Source: Glandiceps talaboti
Taxonomy: Eukaryota; Hemichordata; Enteropneusta; Spengelidae
Length of the DNA stretch: 64,000 nt
Reading direction: 5' to 3'
Assembly (NCBI RefSeq): GCF_964340395.1
Contig: NC_135549.1
Span: forward strand, 11,176,342 to 11,240,341
Both the position numbers and the translations under genes were made by a program. Shown here one piece after another: positions 23,225 through 36,130 of the stretch (positions are counted from its first letter, which is position 1; each line of letters begins with the position of its first letter). The notes beneath the pieces were generated by a model. That model did not search any database and had not been told where the DNA came from. It saw only the letters and a list, made by a program, of their open reading frames with translations.

Positions 23225-23960
23225 AGAACATACATGATTAGTTATGTTTGAAGGATGTACCAAATTATATTGACTTTGAAGTGTGCATTTTGAAGATATA
23301 ACCTAATTACTGAAAATCATTAATTATGCAAATGAGTCATTAAAATTAAAATGTACATTATCAAACTCTATATAGTGCATGGACTTTGTTACCATCAATA
23401 TATATACCAAATTATATAACATAAAGTTGAAGGGGACATTCTTAAGATATAGTCTAATTACTGATAATCATTATTTATGCAAATGACTCTAAAAGTAAGT
23501 GTTACATCAGTAAGCCTTATGAGACATGTGCCCCCTGGTATCATTAATGTACATACAAATTATGTGGAGTTTGAAGCTTACACTCTTCCTGTATTGCCTA
23601 ATTACTGAAAATGATTAATTATGCTAATGACCCATTAAAACTAAAAGCTATCATTATCAAACTTTATATGACACATGCACTTTGTTATCATCAATGTATG
23701 TATCAAATTATATTGAACTTGAAGAGTGCATTCTTAAAACGTAGGCTAATTACCGAAAACAATTAATTATGTAAATAACTCATTAATATTCATGTTATGT
23801 TTACCAAAACCTTTCAGTTCTTGCCATTACTCTACAGAACACGTGCATCAAATTTCGTTTGAATTGAGCCAGTCTGAGACGTTTTTGAGAAAATGGTGAT
23901 ACAGAAAAAAACATACAGACTATCCCCAACATATAACCTTCTTACGGAAGGTAAAAAGGA
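23225..23960 (+). mobile_element. GGAAGGTTATG-family minisatellite element (HINE/pearl-like)
   Basis: About five core units of roughly 115-125 bases, each with TACCAAATTATATTGA(A/C)TTTGAAG, a TTCTTAAGATATAG-type block and ATTAATTATGCAAATGA. Then come TTTGAATTGAGCCAGTCTGA, GACGTTTTTGAGAAAATGG, a degenerate CAGA region and a terminal stem ACCTTC-TTACG-GAAGGT at 23937-23953. The tetranucleotide run of the sister copies has collapsed here. Confidence 0.65.
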
Positions 23961-25919
23961 TGATACATTTAAGCAGCAAACCATCTAATGGGGATAGAAT
24001 AACCCACAGTTGTAACCAGATAACAACAGGTATTTTACTATATCATACAAGTACATTGTAATTTGCATTGAAACGTTTGGGAAATGGGAATCCAACCGCA
24101 TTTTGGGGTAGAAATAAATGAAGGTATAACTTGTCTTCGGAATCTGGATATCTGTTGAAGTTTCTTGTTATTTCATCTTCGATTCTCCACGAAAGTTAAG
24201 GCAATGATACCACCAGTAAATTTACATATAAACAACTAGTCATTTACTACACTGGAGAGAATAATGCAGTTTTGCTTACTCCTACGGCGGTATTACCGAA
24301 TGGTATATGAGGATGGAAGCATGCCATCTGTATTATTACCAAAAAGGTAACACTGATAGCATTGCGTCTCGACCAATGAGATATTTGAATTTATCCCATC
24401 AATATTCTGGTATAATATGACATATCATAGATTTATTGTCACAGGCCGATATAAGACAAATTTATAAGCTTTTTAGTCAAATGAAAATACTTATCTAAAA
24501 TCTTGACTTACTATTCTTGTATAATGCTAATGTCGATACATGCCTTCTATGAAATTATAAATGTCTCCTGGATTTGCTGGACTTGATTACGTAGTAGGGA
24601 TTTCCTGGACATTTATTTTATTGCAAGTAATGGTTATGTATGTTTCAGTAAATAGAATACTGCGATTACCATTTATCGATGCAGTACAAATTATGCCCCA
24701 AAACGTATGTAACCCAGTTTGTGCCCCTTAAGTGTGATGAGTGTTACTAGAATGGCTCTAACATATCATTGAACAGTGAATTCTCGTCGGAGTAAACAAG
24801 TAAGATCCATCATAATCAAGCTAATAAAATATGAACAGCTATCGTAAGAACAAAGCGGTACCGATTTCAATGATTGATACATATGCAACGAAGATGGAGA
24901 TATTACAAATTGGGAACGGATTTTTTTCTTTCATCACCATATGATTAACCATATTGTACATTATCATATGGGTCAGTAGATATGATATTGCTAGATATGG
25001 AAAACCTTCAGGTCTTTTCGTAATTACGATGCGATATATGGTAGCAATGAATTGAAATCCATTACGCGTGTATTTATATTGCCGGAATGAGTCAATGTGG
25101 AAAGCTGCACCAACACCAGCGCCAGCTCACTGATTGTACAAATAAGAAAAATGCCTAGGAATGACCTTAATAAAATGTACTCGTGACATGAATGAATCAT
25201 TATAGCTAGGGCAAAGACAATTCACCATAGCAACAGCACACCACCAATCATGAAAGTTTCTGTTAAGATGAATTGGACGACCCACTCCAATATTGCGCTA
25301 TACAGATCTATGCAAATACCAACGATATTTCCATGTCCTTCTAATACATCCATAGGGCTTCTTCATCTCAAAATGTGTTTGAAAAGACTTCACCACAATT
25401 CAAGCGGTTCTGGTTCATTATCTTTTTCCTGTTATGTCAAATAGGCACTCCACAGATGGAATGCAAGAATCCCTTATCAATTGCCAAAATGAATGGCAAT
25501 ATGATTAAGAATCCGCATAAAGAAGAAATCTAAAAAGGTTTGATCGAGGAAAGTAATACACCAAAAGTGACTACTGTCTCTCAAAGGAACGGTTGTATAT
25601 CTGAACATGGCATCATTTCCTTTTATAAAGAATTCAGACAATCACCCAAATTGCCGTCTTGAGAGACATTGTTCTGTGAAATAGAGGTGATGGAGATTCC
25701 AGGTGACACATGACAAGTGGAAATTAATAAAGTATCGAATGTATCTGTATGTGCCAAAGTCGTCGATCTAATAGCCATGAAAAGTATCTCAACAATATTG
25801 ACAGGCTGACAAACATAGTAAACGAAAGACTAAAAGCTAGTACTGGGTATCATGGGAAAGTGAAGACAGTCCAGGTAATAGCGTAAAATGCACGGGTCGT
25901 TAGCTTTTCAATAGAAACT

Positions 25920-25922
<3 letters not shown>
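23961..25922. other. Intergenic, no supported gene
   Basis: No exon or repeat family that I can support. The 64-codon frame at 25250 has no context. Confidence 0.4.

Positions 25923-26007
<85 letters not shown>
25923..26007. repeat. (AT)n microsatellite
   Basis: About 42 AT units. It is followed by TTAACTCGGAGTTTCTCGCA, a motif with relatives after microsatellites at 49.47 and 52.46 kb. Confidence 0.97.
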
Positions 26008-26010
<3 letters not shown>

Positions 26011-26084
26011 TTGGTAGTACTGAAACTCTTTCTTGGTTTTAACTCGGAGTTTCTCGCATAGTGCGATCATCAGACAACGCATAT

Positions 26085-26540
26085 GTTATTACCTACTTAT
26101 TAAATTTTACATTTGTAGACAAAATAAAATAATTCATGTTTTGAGGTAGATAAAAGGAGACCAGAAAAAAGGCTACTTGCTGGTCAAGTCTGTCTCCTTA
26201 GACACTGTAAATACAATTTATAAATAAATAAATAAATACATGACAAAGTATAAAGAGAGCATTAAAAAAAAACTAAATATCTATGAAAATATATACATTA
26301 TACGTCAACATGAGTTGCAGTATATTCATATCTGGTGAAGAAAATCTTTTAGTGAGTTACGAAAAACATTCCTTGATGATTTGGACCTAATATCAAGAGG
26401 TAAGTTGTTCCAGTGTATAGCTCCTGTGTATGACATTGCAAATTTACCTTGGGATTGAATTATTGTCCTTAATTTTGTGACAAATCCATTAGTAAAACAG
26501 CTAGATGGGAAGAAATGTCAGTACGTTTATGATAATGACG
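26085..26540 (-). mobile_element. Candidate 3' end of a non-LTR retrotransposon
   Basis: On the - strand the region ends with short TTTA repeats (26221-26240), preceded by a GACCAG..CTGGTC block and a segment with a TTGTTCCAGTGTATAGCTCC string (+ strand). The layout recalls 3' regions of decayed LINE-type elements in invertebrates. No reverse-transcriptase frame is visible, so this is a weak call. Confidence 0.3.
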
Positions 26541-26591
26541 ATGACGAATGTTGTTAGTACGTTTATGATAATGACTATGGCGAATGTTGTG
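26520..26591 (+). repeat. 36-bp tandem duplication
   Basis: Two units of AGTACGTTTATGATAATGAC plus the next 16 bases, differing at three positions. Confidence 0.9.
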
Positions 26592-29500
26592 ATGGATCTT
26601 GGTAGGGGATGAGGGAGTTGAATAAAGAGGAAAATATATGTAAATTTGAATAAGTAAAAATGAATTTGCTTCATTGTTTTAATTGAAGAATGATTAGCTT
26701 TGTTACTTACTAATCTATGCAGTACTTACTAAACACTTTCATTAAGTACACTTGCACGTTACTGCTATACAACACTGCTCTTGTTATGTTTTCCTCAATC
26801 GCACTGTTCTTCCCGAAGGCACCATTTCCCTCGGCGATTTTAACGGTTTAACGATTTCGTAAATACTTTATGCACGTTGTAAAATATTTACACTCCTGTA
26901 TAATATTCTTGGATAGTACTCACATATATAAATACATACATACATACAAATCCTTAAACTTATTCAACCATTAATGTCAACTAACTAACTAATAAAACAA
27001 ACATTCGAACAACAATCAGTTCTTGTCAAGTACCTTCAACAGCCAATTTATCAGTCATTAAATTTACCAATGTAATATTATAAGAAACTTTTTTTTTTGA
27101 TGAATAGAAACTATGCATCGTGTAAAATGAAATCTTAACCCAAATGGGATACGTGAAATGAGATCCAAACTATACAACTTGACCATTGTCAGTCAGAAAA
27201 TATATTAATTATGACATATGTCACCAATCCCAATTGCTTTATTTATCATTAGGAATAATATTGAAATCGCGTTCTCCTAATATTTCATATTATATTGACA
27301 AAGATGGAAATATTGAACGTTCCTTTCCTTTCCAAGGAATCTTTATATTGATATACACGATTTTTCATGAGCATGTATTCGCGTTTCTCATACTTTAATA
27401 CTCCGTCAGACTTCGCATTCATTCTACGGCTATCAGTCCAGTCTGCAGTTGTTACTTGACACTGGTGTCCTTGTGGGGGTGTTATAGTACGGTGGGAAAC
27501 GTTTGAAACATGAGATGATAACAAATACCCACGAATTAGCTGGATATTACATCCACGACAACGCTCTCGGGAGTGCAACGCAACGCAATACTCAAATTAC
27601 AATGTTATCCGAGAAGGGATAATTAGAAAATATTTGTGTCAGATTTCGATGTGAAGAAATAACATATCGTATTGTACACTTGTTATATTGAAAAGCATAC
27701 TAAATAGGAGAGTATTACTTTACTACCGTGGATGTAAACTTCTGTTGAACATTATCTATACTAGAATGTACTATTAACTGTTCTTGCGTCTTCGTTTGAC
27801 AACCATTATTGCACATTGCCTTCCCACGTTTCATAAGATCGTCAAAATAACATTTGCTTTTCACATAGTATGGAACCAATGCATGGTATAGTATTTCATC
27901 GTTTAATACAATAATTTAATACATGTAGCATAGGTAATCTGGATAATGTATACTGGAGTGATAAGATCAAGAAAAATCAAAATATAAAAGTTGCCATGTG
28001 ACTTGACAACCTAATGTGAACTAGTTCGTCATGTCGTTATGATCACCATGATATGTGCCGTTGCCATAGTCACCACACGCATGTACATATATAAACACAC
28101 AAACAACCCTCACATTTGGTTAGATGAAGGATTTAAAAGACGTGTCATAAAATCCTTCAAAAAAATTGATTTTCCTGTTATGATTTGTTGGTATATTTTG
28201 ATATACATTTTACCAAAATGAACTTACACTCATAAAGGAAACCAGTAAAACATAGCAACTTTGAGATAATTGAAATGATTTCATATATATTAAAGTTTCT
28301 CTTGGCTAGTAAGCAAACGATTCTGCATCAATTTAGTGATGAGTAATGTAAGCCAACTAGCGGATAGTATTTTATTATGCTCTTTGTTATTCATGATTTA
28401 ATCATTCATTGGTCACGTGATTAAGTTTATTAGTGATATTTGATATAAACACGTAATGTGACCCATTCATATAAAGAGTAACATATAATAGGCCTCCTAT
28501 GTACAACAATTGTTGAAATAGCCATATTCGACTGTGCATCTGATATGTAAGGAATGGCCAGAGTCCATTTTACGGCAAGCTTATCAATGAATTTTTAAAG
28601 AAAGGTCAACTTTTATGTTGTCCGTAGTAAGGCAAACATTTCGGAAGCCCTAATATGTATTTCAGAAGTATTAAGATTTTCATGGAGAAAATGTACATTT
28701 ATGCACATTTCGTTCATTCTTACAACAGCGGACTAGTATATCATTTAAAGCTGCACTAGCTGCAACTGGAACATTTTTTGAGACATGTTTTGTTAGACAT
28801 GATGACTTACTCATAATAATGTACATCTTAAAAACTAGACGGAATCACACATGGTTAAATGTAGTTGTACAACTGTGCACAGGATATGAGTCGGTATCAA
28901 AAAATCAGCAGCCCAGTGCGATAACGATTTCAACCTATTGCTATGCTAATTCTGTATACACTTGATCCCTAATGTACATTTATATTGTCTAATTACTGGT
29001 ATTTGAACAATTTTCATGGAATATATCGCTGTTTGATCGAAAAAATAATACTCTAGTTAAAGGTAGTGCTTCTTTAATAATAAACGTCTGGACACCTAAA
29101 TCTTTTCACAATATATTACGATGTCTGAGATTTTCTACAAATAGTAGATTTTTCTTAAAAGAAATATTTGGTTCATTTGTGCAGATTTGATAACTTGCCT
29201 ATGCTCCCTATAACACCTAACCTTTGTTCCAGGTTAGAGCAAATCAGCGTGCATGTCATTCATACAGATATATTTATGTTTACATGTGAACAGACAGATT
29301 CAACAAATTCATTCTGGACAGGAATACTCATTATCACCACTAAGATAACAGATATTGACGTGCATACTAGCTAATAAAGGTCAAAAGGAGTAACACTAAC
29401 ATATCCATATATCATGGCGAGTACTGAAACATTGAAACCAGACGAAGAAAAGAAACTATTATAAGACATGTATGCTACCCATTGTTGTGCAGATTTGTTT

Positions 29501-30710
29501 TCATCATAAATTTTGTGTATGCCTTTCTTATATATACCTACACGCACGGTCAAACCACAGTCACAATCATATCTACTCTTAGAATGATTGCAACCTCTTG
29601 TGACCTACATGTAGTTAGTGACTCAGTTACATGTATATTGACTAACAAAATTACGCTATGGCGCCTAAAATTGGAAATACGCTGTCCGCTTCCAATTTTA
29701 TTCGTACCGGTTAGTAAATAAAACTACGATATTTCCCTCAACATACATGTCAGTATTGCTTATATCAAATATCATAAAAACAAAACTACCGACGTAATAA
29801 CCAAGCTTTACTTACAATAGTGATCACTTGCCGCTGTAGATATGCTATCCAGGGTATCGACTGTCAGCCGGGACTATATTATTCATCTTACCTGCAATTT
29901 GCTTTTTCAGATTTGGTGGTGTTTTCATTGAAAGAAACATTGAAGGAGACGATCATATATATCCGATAGCAACGTTCACATATCTAGCCTATGTACTTTA
30001 CGTGACCCGTTCTTAAATTGTTACAAATTTCCATTATGCAAGTCCTAGCATACACGATTTTAATATTTGATGCCCTATATAATGTTCGTACATTTTATAT
30101 TGCATACATGTATCCTTTCACAAAGTGCAAGTAACATTAATGTTTGAAGTAAATCAATTTTCCATGAGACAACAAAAGTCAAAAGCCTGTTTATATTAAA
30201 ATTACCCGAACCTTGATTCTGCGTTACTGAAAAATTCTATTCTATCTGACTCATAAAATGAATATACTACATCATGCATACATTCAGCCAAACTGAAGAC
30301 TAGATATTATAACATGCACAAGCCAGGTTCAACATCAATATGGAATATATACTATGGTCGTTCGACGTCACGACAATGCGCGTCTATGTTACGATAACTC
30401 GTGCCTACGTCATTGGTTCTGCTGTGTTCCGAAATATGAGTGAAAACGCTCAAAATTGCCATACGTTCCCTTGATTTTTTAAGAATATTACTGACGATGG
30501 TATTATGTTATTATGTAATTATGTTATTCCCCAATATTGTTCTTTATTCAGCCAGAAAATACTCGCGACCTACGGGTTGTCACTACTCGTCTAGCGACTC
30601 GTAGTGAAAATGGCCCATATCTAATTATGATATTTCATTCCATAGAGTTGACTTCATTGACATAAACACACACATGCGTGGATTTGTCTATATTACACAT
30701 TAAGCAATTT
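26592..30710. other. Intergenic, no supported gene
   Basis: The - strand frame at 27285-27578 is moderately CpG-rich but has no recognised domain or splice pattern. Nothing else stands out. Confidence 0.35.
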
Positions 30711-30987
30711 ACATACATACATACATACACACATACATACATACACACACATACATACATACATACATACATACACACACACATACATACATGCATACAT
30801 ACATACATACATACATACACACACACATACATACATACATACATACATACATACACACACACACATATACATACATACATACATACATACATACGTACGT
30901 ACATACATACATACATACATACATACATACGTACGTACGTACATACATACATACATACATACATACATACATACATACATACATACA
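30711..30987. repeat. Long (CATA)n microsatellite with CACA and CGTA interruptions
   Basis: About 277 bases of CATA tetranucleotides, with ACAC interruptions and two CGTACGTACG patches. It creates five overlapping open frames of 74-124 codons (Tyr-Val-Cys-Met or His-Thr-Tyr-Ile), none of them genes. Confidence 0.97.
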
Positions 30988-33900
30988 GGTAGACAATCCA
31001 GGTATTGCAAGATAGAAAAATAATTATGTAAACGACACAAATAGTAATAGATTAGACAATAATTCACTTCTGTCCTGTGTTGAGGGGATGTTTTTGCAGT
31101 GATACAGGCCTATACTGTGTATTAAATATACTAAGGCTGTGGTGGGGGCATGCTATTGATCTCACTACGAAATTCCACGTAAAAAATGTTGTACATTTAC
31201 TAGTAAAACCTGTCGCTTGGCCTTAAATCATACAGCACTGTAGCTTGAGGAGATATATTCACTCGTCCCTGGTTAGTTTGTTAGTACTCACGGAAACTGA
31301 GAATCGACTGAACCAATTAGTTTTGTCCTAGCCCTTTGGCCTTGTTTTTTGTTAGGGTAAAGGTTGAACATAATGACATGATTTGTATATGATAACTAAC
31401 ATATATTAAAGGAAGTTGATGGAGACATACACATAAATAAGATACTACATTATTTATACCCAACTATAATACGTCATTAATATCAAAATAGGGTTTAATT
31501 TAGACTTTGGGGACATATCAATCAGTGCTATGATTATAGTGGTACCTTCTGGCATGCCTATTGATTTTTTGCTACCAATCAGTGTAACGATGACACATAA
31601 TAAGTAGAATAGTCCACAATGCTCTCTGAACTGTACGCTCAGCAGAAATTGCTCTTCAGTTCACGGAAATATCACCCGTGTGCAGGGTTTTGTGAAATCA
31701 CATTTGACATTTAACCCCCTCCCCCACACATAGTGCCAATAACAAGTATCTGAATAAGTACAAACTTCGTTTGTTCCGAATCATGTGACTTTTGGTTGAC
31801 AGAAGTAGATAGCGTTTTATAAATATTTCAAGTGAATTTCTCGAAAGTCAGGGAGAATATTTTCCAGGAAACCAAGGAAAATAGTTGCACCTGTTATAAC
31901 TATGGATAAAACAACATAAATGTATATGACTATTGTTCAATTTATTTATACCAACCGACTACCCAAATTGATACTTACTTGACATTCAATATTATCTTGT
32001 TCACAGCACATGGACATTGTGATCCCTCATTTGAACTGTCTTTTCAACTTTTAAGAAATTCTTAATATGTTATATATTATTCAAATATACCTGTGATGCT
32101 TAAATGTTTACAAAATGTCTACTTTGCAAAAACTATCTCTTTCTACCAAAAATCACATATTTTGAACCTATGAAAATGTGTGTTCAGAAACTCATCTGTG
32201 GCAATTTTATGTGTTTAAAATGTAAAAAAAAAAATTCATAAGACTCTTTACATTGCTTAGATTTATGGAAATCAAGGTACCAATGTCCGAACGTACACAT
32301 CAATTCAGTAAGAATTATCGTGGGATATATTGTGCTTACTGTGTGACAGTGATGACTTACGGCAGTTGATTGATTGTTTTACGGAACAGTGATTTCTTCG
32401 ATTCCAAAAATACCATTCTTTATGGACCTTTTATTCGTTTACCATTTACATGGTAGATAAGATTGATTGCTTACGGTAAATCAGATTTTAACGTCATGGT
32501 GCTCTAACAAAGACTAAGATGATCCTAAACCATCAAGCGGAACATAATGAAATGCGGGTACATATTTATGAGTTATTTGTCAAATATATTCAATTTCAAT
32601 GAATAATTCATTTGACAAGGAAATCGATTAATGAATATAAAGTATATATTTATGATGACATGTATATTTAAAGTAATTTTTCAGTTTTTTTTATTAATAT
32701 TTGGTATACATACCGTATTTGATTTCATTTGTCGTCGAGGCGCCTATATATTAGGTAGTGAAAGTAAATGGTTCTTTCAGTGACATTTATAATGTTCACA
32801 AATCGAAGTTTTGTTCTTTACATATGAACGTCGAATCGTTCTAATTCTATTATTCGTTGCCAGTTCTTACACGTAATCAAATGTCTGCTCCTAGCAGATC
32901 TTCAAAGGTAGCACCGATTGATGCATTTGTGCGTATATGGGTCTACACATTATTTACAAGGGAATATACGTATTCTAACACTGATTTGTTACATTCTGGA
33001 GTTGACACATTTTGTTCACAAACACAACTTAAATGATCATGTACCTTATTTTCTCAATGTTTTTAACACTTTTGTTAGACGATATTCACTTTAAATCCAA
33101 GGATCATGCTATAAGTGATATACTGGGAATATATCTCCACTAAGAGATATATTTCAAGTGGATAGCATTGAACATATAGAACCAACACGACCTATTTTGG
33201 GTTTTTATGTTCTTAGCAAATGTGTTATATCATAATATTCATGTTTTGGTTATTTCTTTCAAAACTTACACCTTACAAGTGAAAATACTGCAAAACATTA
33301 ACAGTAATCCAAGGTTTTTGAAATGTTGCATTTTTATCAGCAAAATAACAAAAACGTTTAAAAGAACATGAAAACCCAAATTAGATGAAAGGGGTGGTAA
33401 ACTTAAACACATGACAACACATGGCAATAACCAATGTGCCATATTATGTAAGTATAGTAGTATTCACAAGATTATTTTGATTATTATATCCGAAAACAAA
33501 ATGTCTTCTAGTATCACGCACATACAATTCTTAGTAAGTACAACGCCCGATTGGTGGCGTTCTAGCTAGGCAAAGTATCGTATATACAGCTAATGGCAGT
33601 TCGGAAAACAAAATGCTCACAAAACACTAAATATTCGAAGACAGTCTCCCATTTAGTACTAATATAATCACGACATGTGTGATCAGAGGAGAACCAGTCT
33701 GAGTGCATTCTATGTGGTACGGCCGTAGGCACTTACTTGATTTTAAAATGGACTCTTTGTATTGAAAATCAATATACACAGGCTGACTACAAAGGATTTA
33801 CTTCTTTACATGAAGAAAACAATGATTGTATATTTCTTTAGTAATATACCCACGGGAGTATTTTCAATCTAATTGTGATTGTGGTGCCATTATGTCCATT

Positions 33901-35775
33901 TAGTCATAAGTCCATTTGCTATTCTGTCTCCAATTTCTTCACTTTCTTTCTTTTCTTTACTTCCGTCTATTATTTCTTACAGATCCTTCAATATCCAGAT
34001 ACTATAATGGTCATATACCATTCTCAATATGAATTTAGTGTGATATTATCAAATTGAAATGCGAAATAAGCGCAAACATCGCCACTGCCTTAATGTTCAC
34101 ATTAGAATAACTGATGTTTGATCGTGCTTTGTCTAACGAATTCACACCATGTTATATTTATTATGGTGTAATCTTCGGAATTGGTTCATAAATCTTGCTG
34201 CACACGTCATTTTTTAGGAATGGGAGAAATTAATAAAAAATTCAAATGTGAATTTCTAAAACTGTAATGAGAAAAAAGAGTGTGACAAGATGTTTGCATA
34301 ATTTAGTATGCGATTTTCTTTTATCCATCCTTTCTTGTAGAACGTATATTGTGCACAGTGAATTGTATGTAAGTCAGCCTGTCTTCCTGTTAGAATTCCT
34401 TTATGCATACAATTACTCAAGATCGTACTTTTTTTCGATTGCTGACCACATGCCCTGGGCACAAAGTGTTCTGAATAAAGTAACCCAGTTTTCTTTTTCT
34501 TTTTTTATTCATAATTTGTCTTCAGAATGTTCAAGTAACAATTAATGAACTCTTCAAAGCAAGTGGTCTCATGTCTCATAATATAGGACATTCGATGGAA
34601 GATAGGGTTTTGCAAAAAGTCCACCCGTGGATTTGCAAACAAAGGAAAATTTTGCAAGTATCTCGCTGTCTGAATCGCTGGTTGTGATATTCAATGGACT
34701 TACTTAGGATACAAAGATAAAGATCTTGATACCAATTCGTAACATTTTCAAGTTATTGAAATATGCCCTCACTCAACGTCCTGAATCAAGACTTTAAGGT
34801 TTTTGAAACGATCTTGATATCATATAGAATACGTTCAATAGATTGCAATCAAGTATACAATTTATTTCATCTCTAATGGAAGTGACAGCTTAATATAGTA
34901 TCATATTATTGCACTGTACACTTGCACTATTACATCTACACAACTTTATGAAATTTCAAACAAGTTCCTTGCAGCCATGTTTGCAGAAAAATAAAAGCAG
35001 AATTTGTTTGAAAAACGTTTGAAGTAAATAACATTATCGACATTGTGATTCTGAATCACTCTAATGTGTTTCTTTTTAAATATTAAGATGATTTTTGCTA
35101 GTTGTCAATTAAATTATACGGCCTACTAGTTATATGCATCGTTTAACAATATACATGTAAAGGCATTGGCAAAGAAATCACGCTTTTTTAAAAGTTAGTT
35201 CTCTGAGATAATTTATTACTTTAGTACAATTCTTCATCACGTTTACACGGCCTACAGTGATGAACAGCGTAGAGGGATTGGACGTGGAATATTTATTGGA
35301 ATTGTACTTCTCTCGGGATCCTCACGGCAACCGTTTGTAAGTGATAAGATTACAAATTGCAATGGCTTGGGGACAATTTCTTTTGGTCGCTAATCTTCTA
35401 ATTTACCGACATGCTAATTTTGAATGTTGTTGTAGGACAGTAAAACTAATTGATGGATGGTGTATCGAATTCAAGCTATTGAAAAGCTAAGACGCCGCAT
35501 GTTGCAAAGTGGCAAAACCTGCATATACATTCTAAAATATGCATGGATGATGTACATATAAACATTATAGTCATTATAAGCCATAAACTATTACCCTAAT
35601 GACAAACTTAAGGCACAGTTTGTGAAATTACTTTTAATATGTAAAGTTTCTTGTCTCATTGGTGTGATTAGAGAGAAGCTAAAGTACTTGTCATCATGAC
35701 TATAGAGGGCGTACAACTGATGAAGCATCAGATCGAACTAATAGTCGTAAGGGACGACGGTATCACTCGGTATCA
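30988..35775. other. Intergenic, no supported gene
   Basis: AT-rich, no recognisable exon, RNA gene or repeat family. The two overlapping frames near 34260-34545 on opposite strands lack support. Confidence 0.4.
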
Positions 35776-36130
35776 AAGCAAACCACAAACCAAACCAAAC
35801 CAAACCAAACCAAACCAAACCAGACAAGCCAAGCCAAACCAAACCAAACCAAACCACCCAAACCAAACCAAACCAACCCAAACCAAACCAGCCAAGCCAA
35901 ACCAAACCAAACCAATCCGAGAAAAGATGAATACATCAAGACAAGGCAGGACAAGAAAAAGAAAATAAAACAAATAAATTGAAACAGCGAATTCAAACAA
36001 AACAAAGTTCCTATCCAAACCAATTCAACTCAAATCAATTAGATTAAAACCGAATCCAATCCAACCCAAATCAAATCAAAGAAGATCAAACCAAACCAAA
36101 CTAAACAGAACAAAATCAAATCAAATAAAA
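35776..36130 (+). repeat. (AACCA)n pentanucleotide repeat grading into degenerate AACCA/AAATC
   Basis: Near-perfect AACCA units to about 35912, with GCCAAGCC and ACCC variants, then a decayed A/C-rich tail to about 36130. It produces Lys-Pro-Asn-Gln and Trp-Phe-Gly-Leu frames that are not genes. Confidence 0.93.

Noticed and set aside
30635-31067. Open frames of 74-124 codons on both strands
   Set aside because: They are translations of the CATA array (His-Thr-Tyr-Ile or Tyr-Val-Cys-Met), with no protein character.
35696-36023. Lys-Pro-Asn-Gln and Trp-Phe-Gly-Leu frames
   Set aside because: Translations of the AACCA pentanucleotide repeat.
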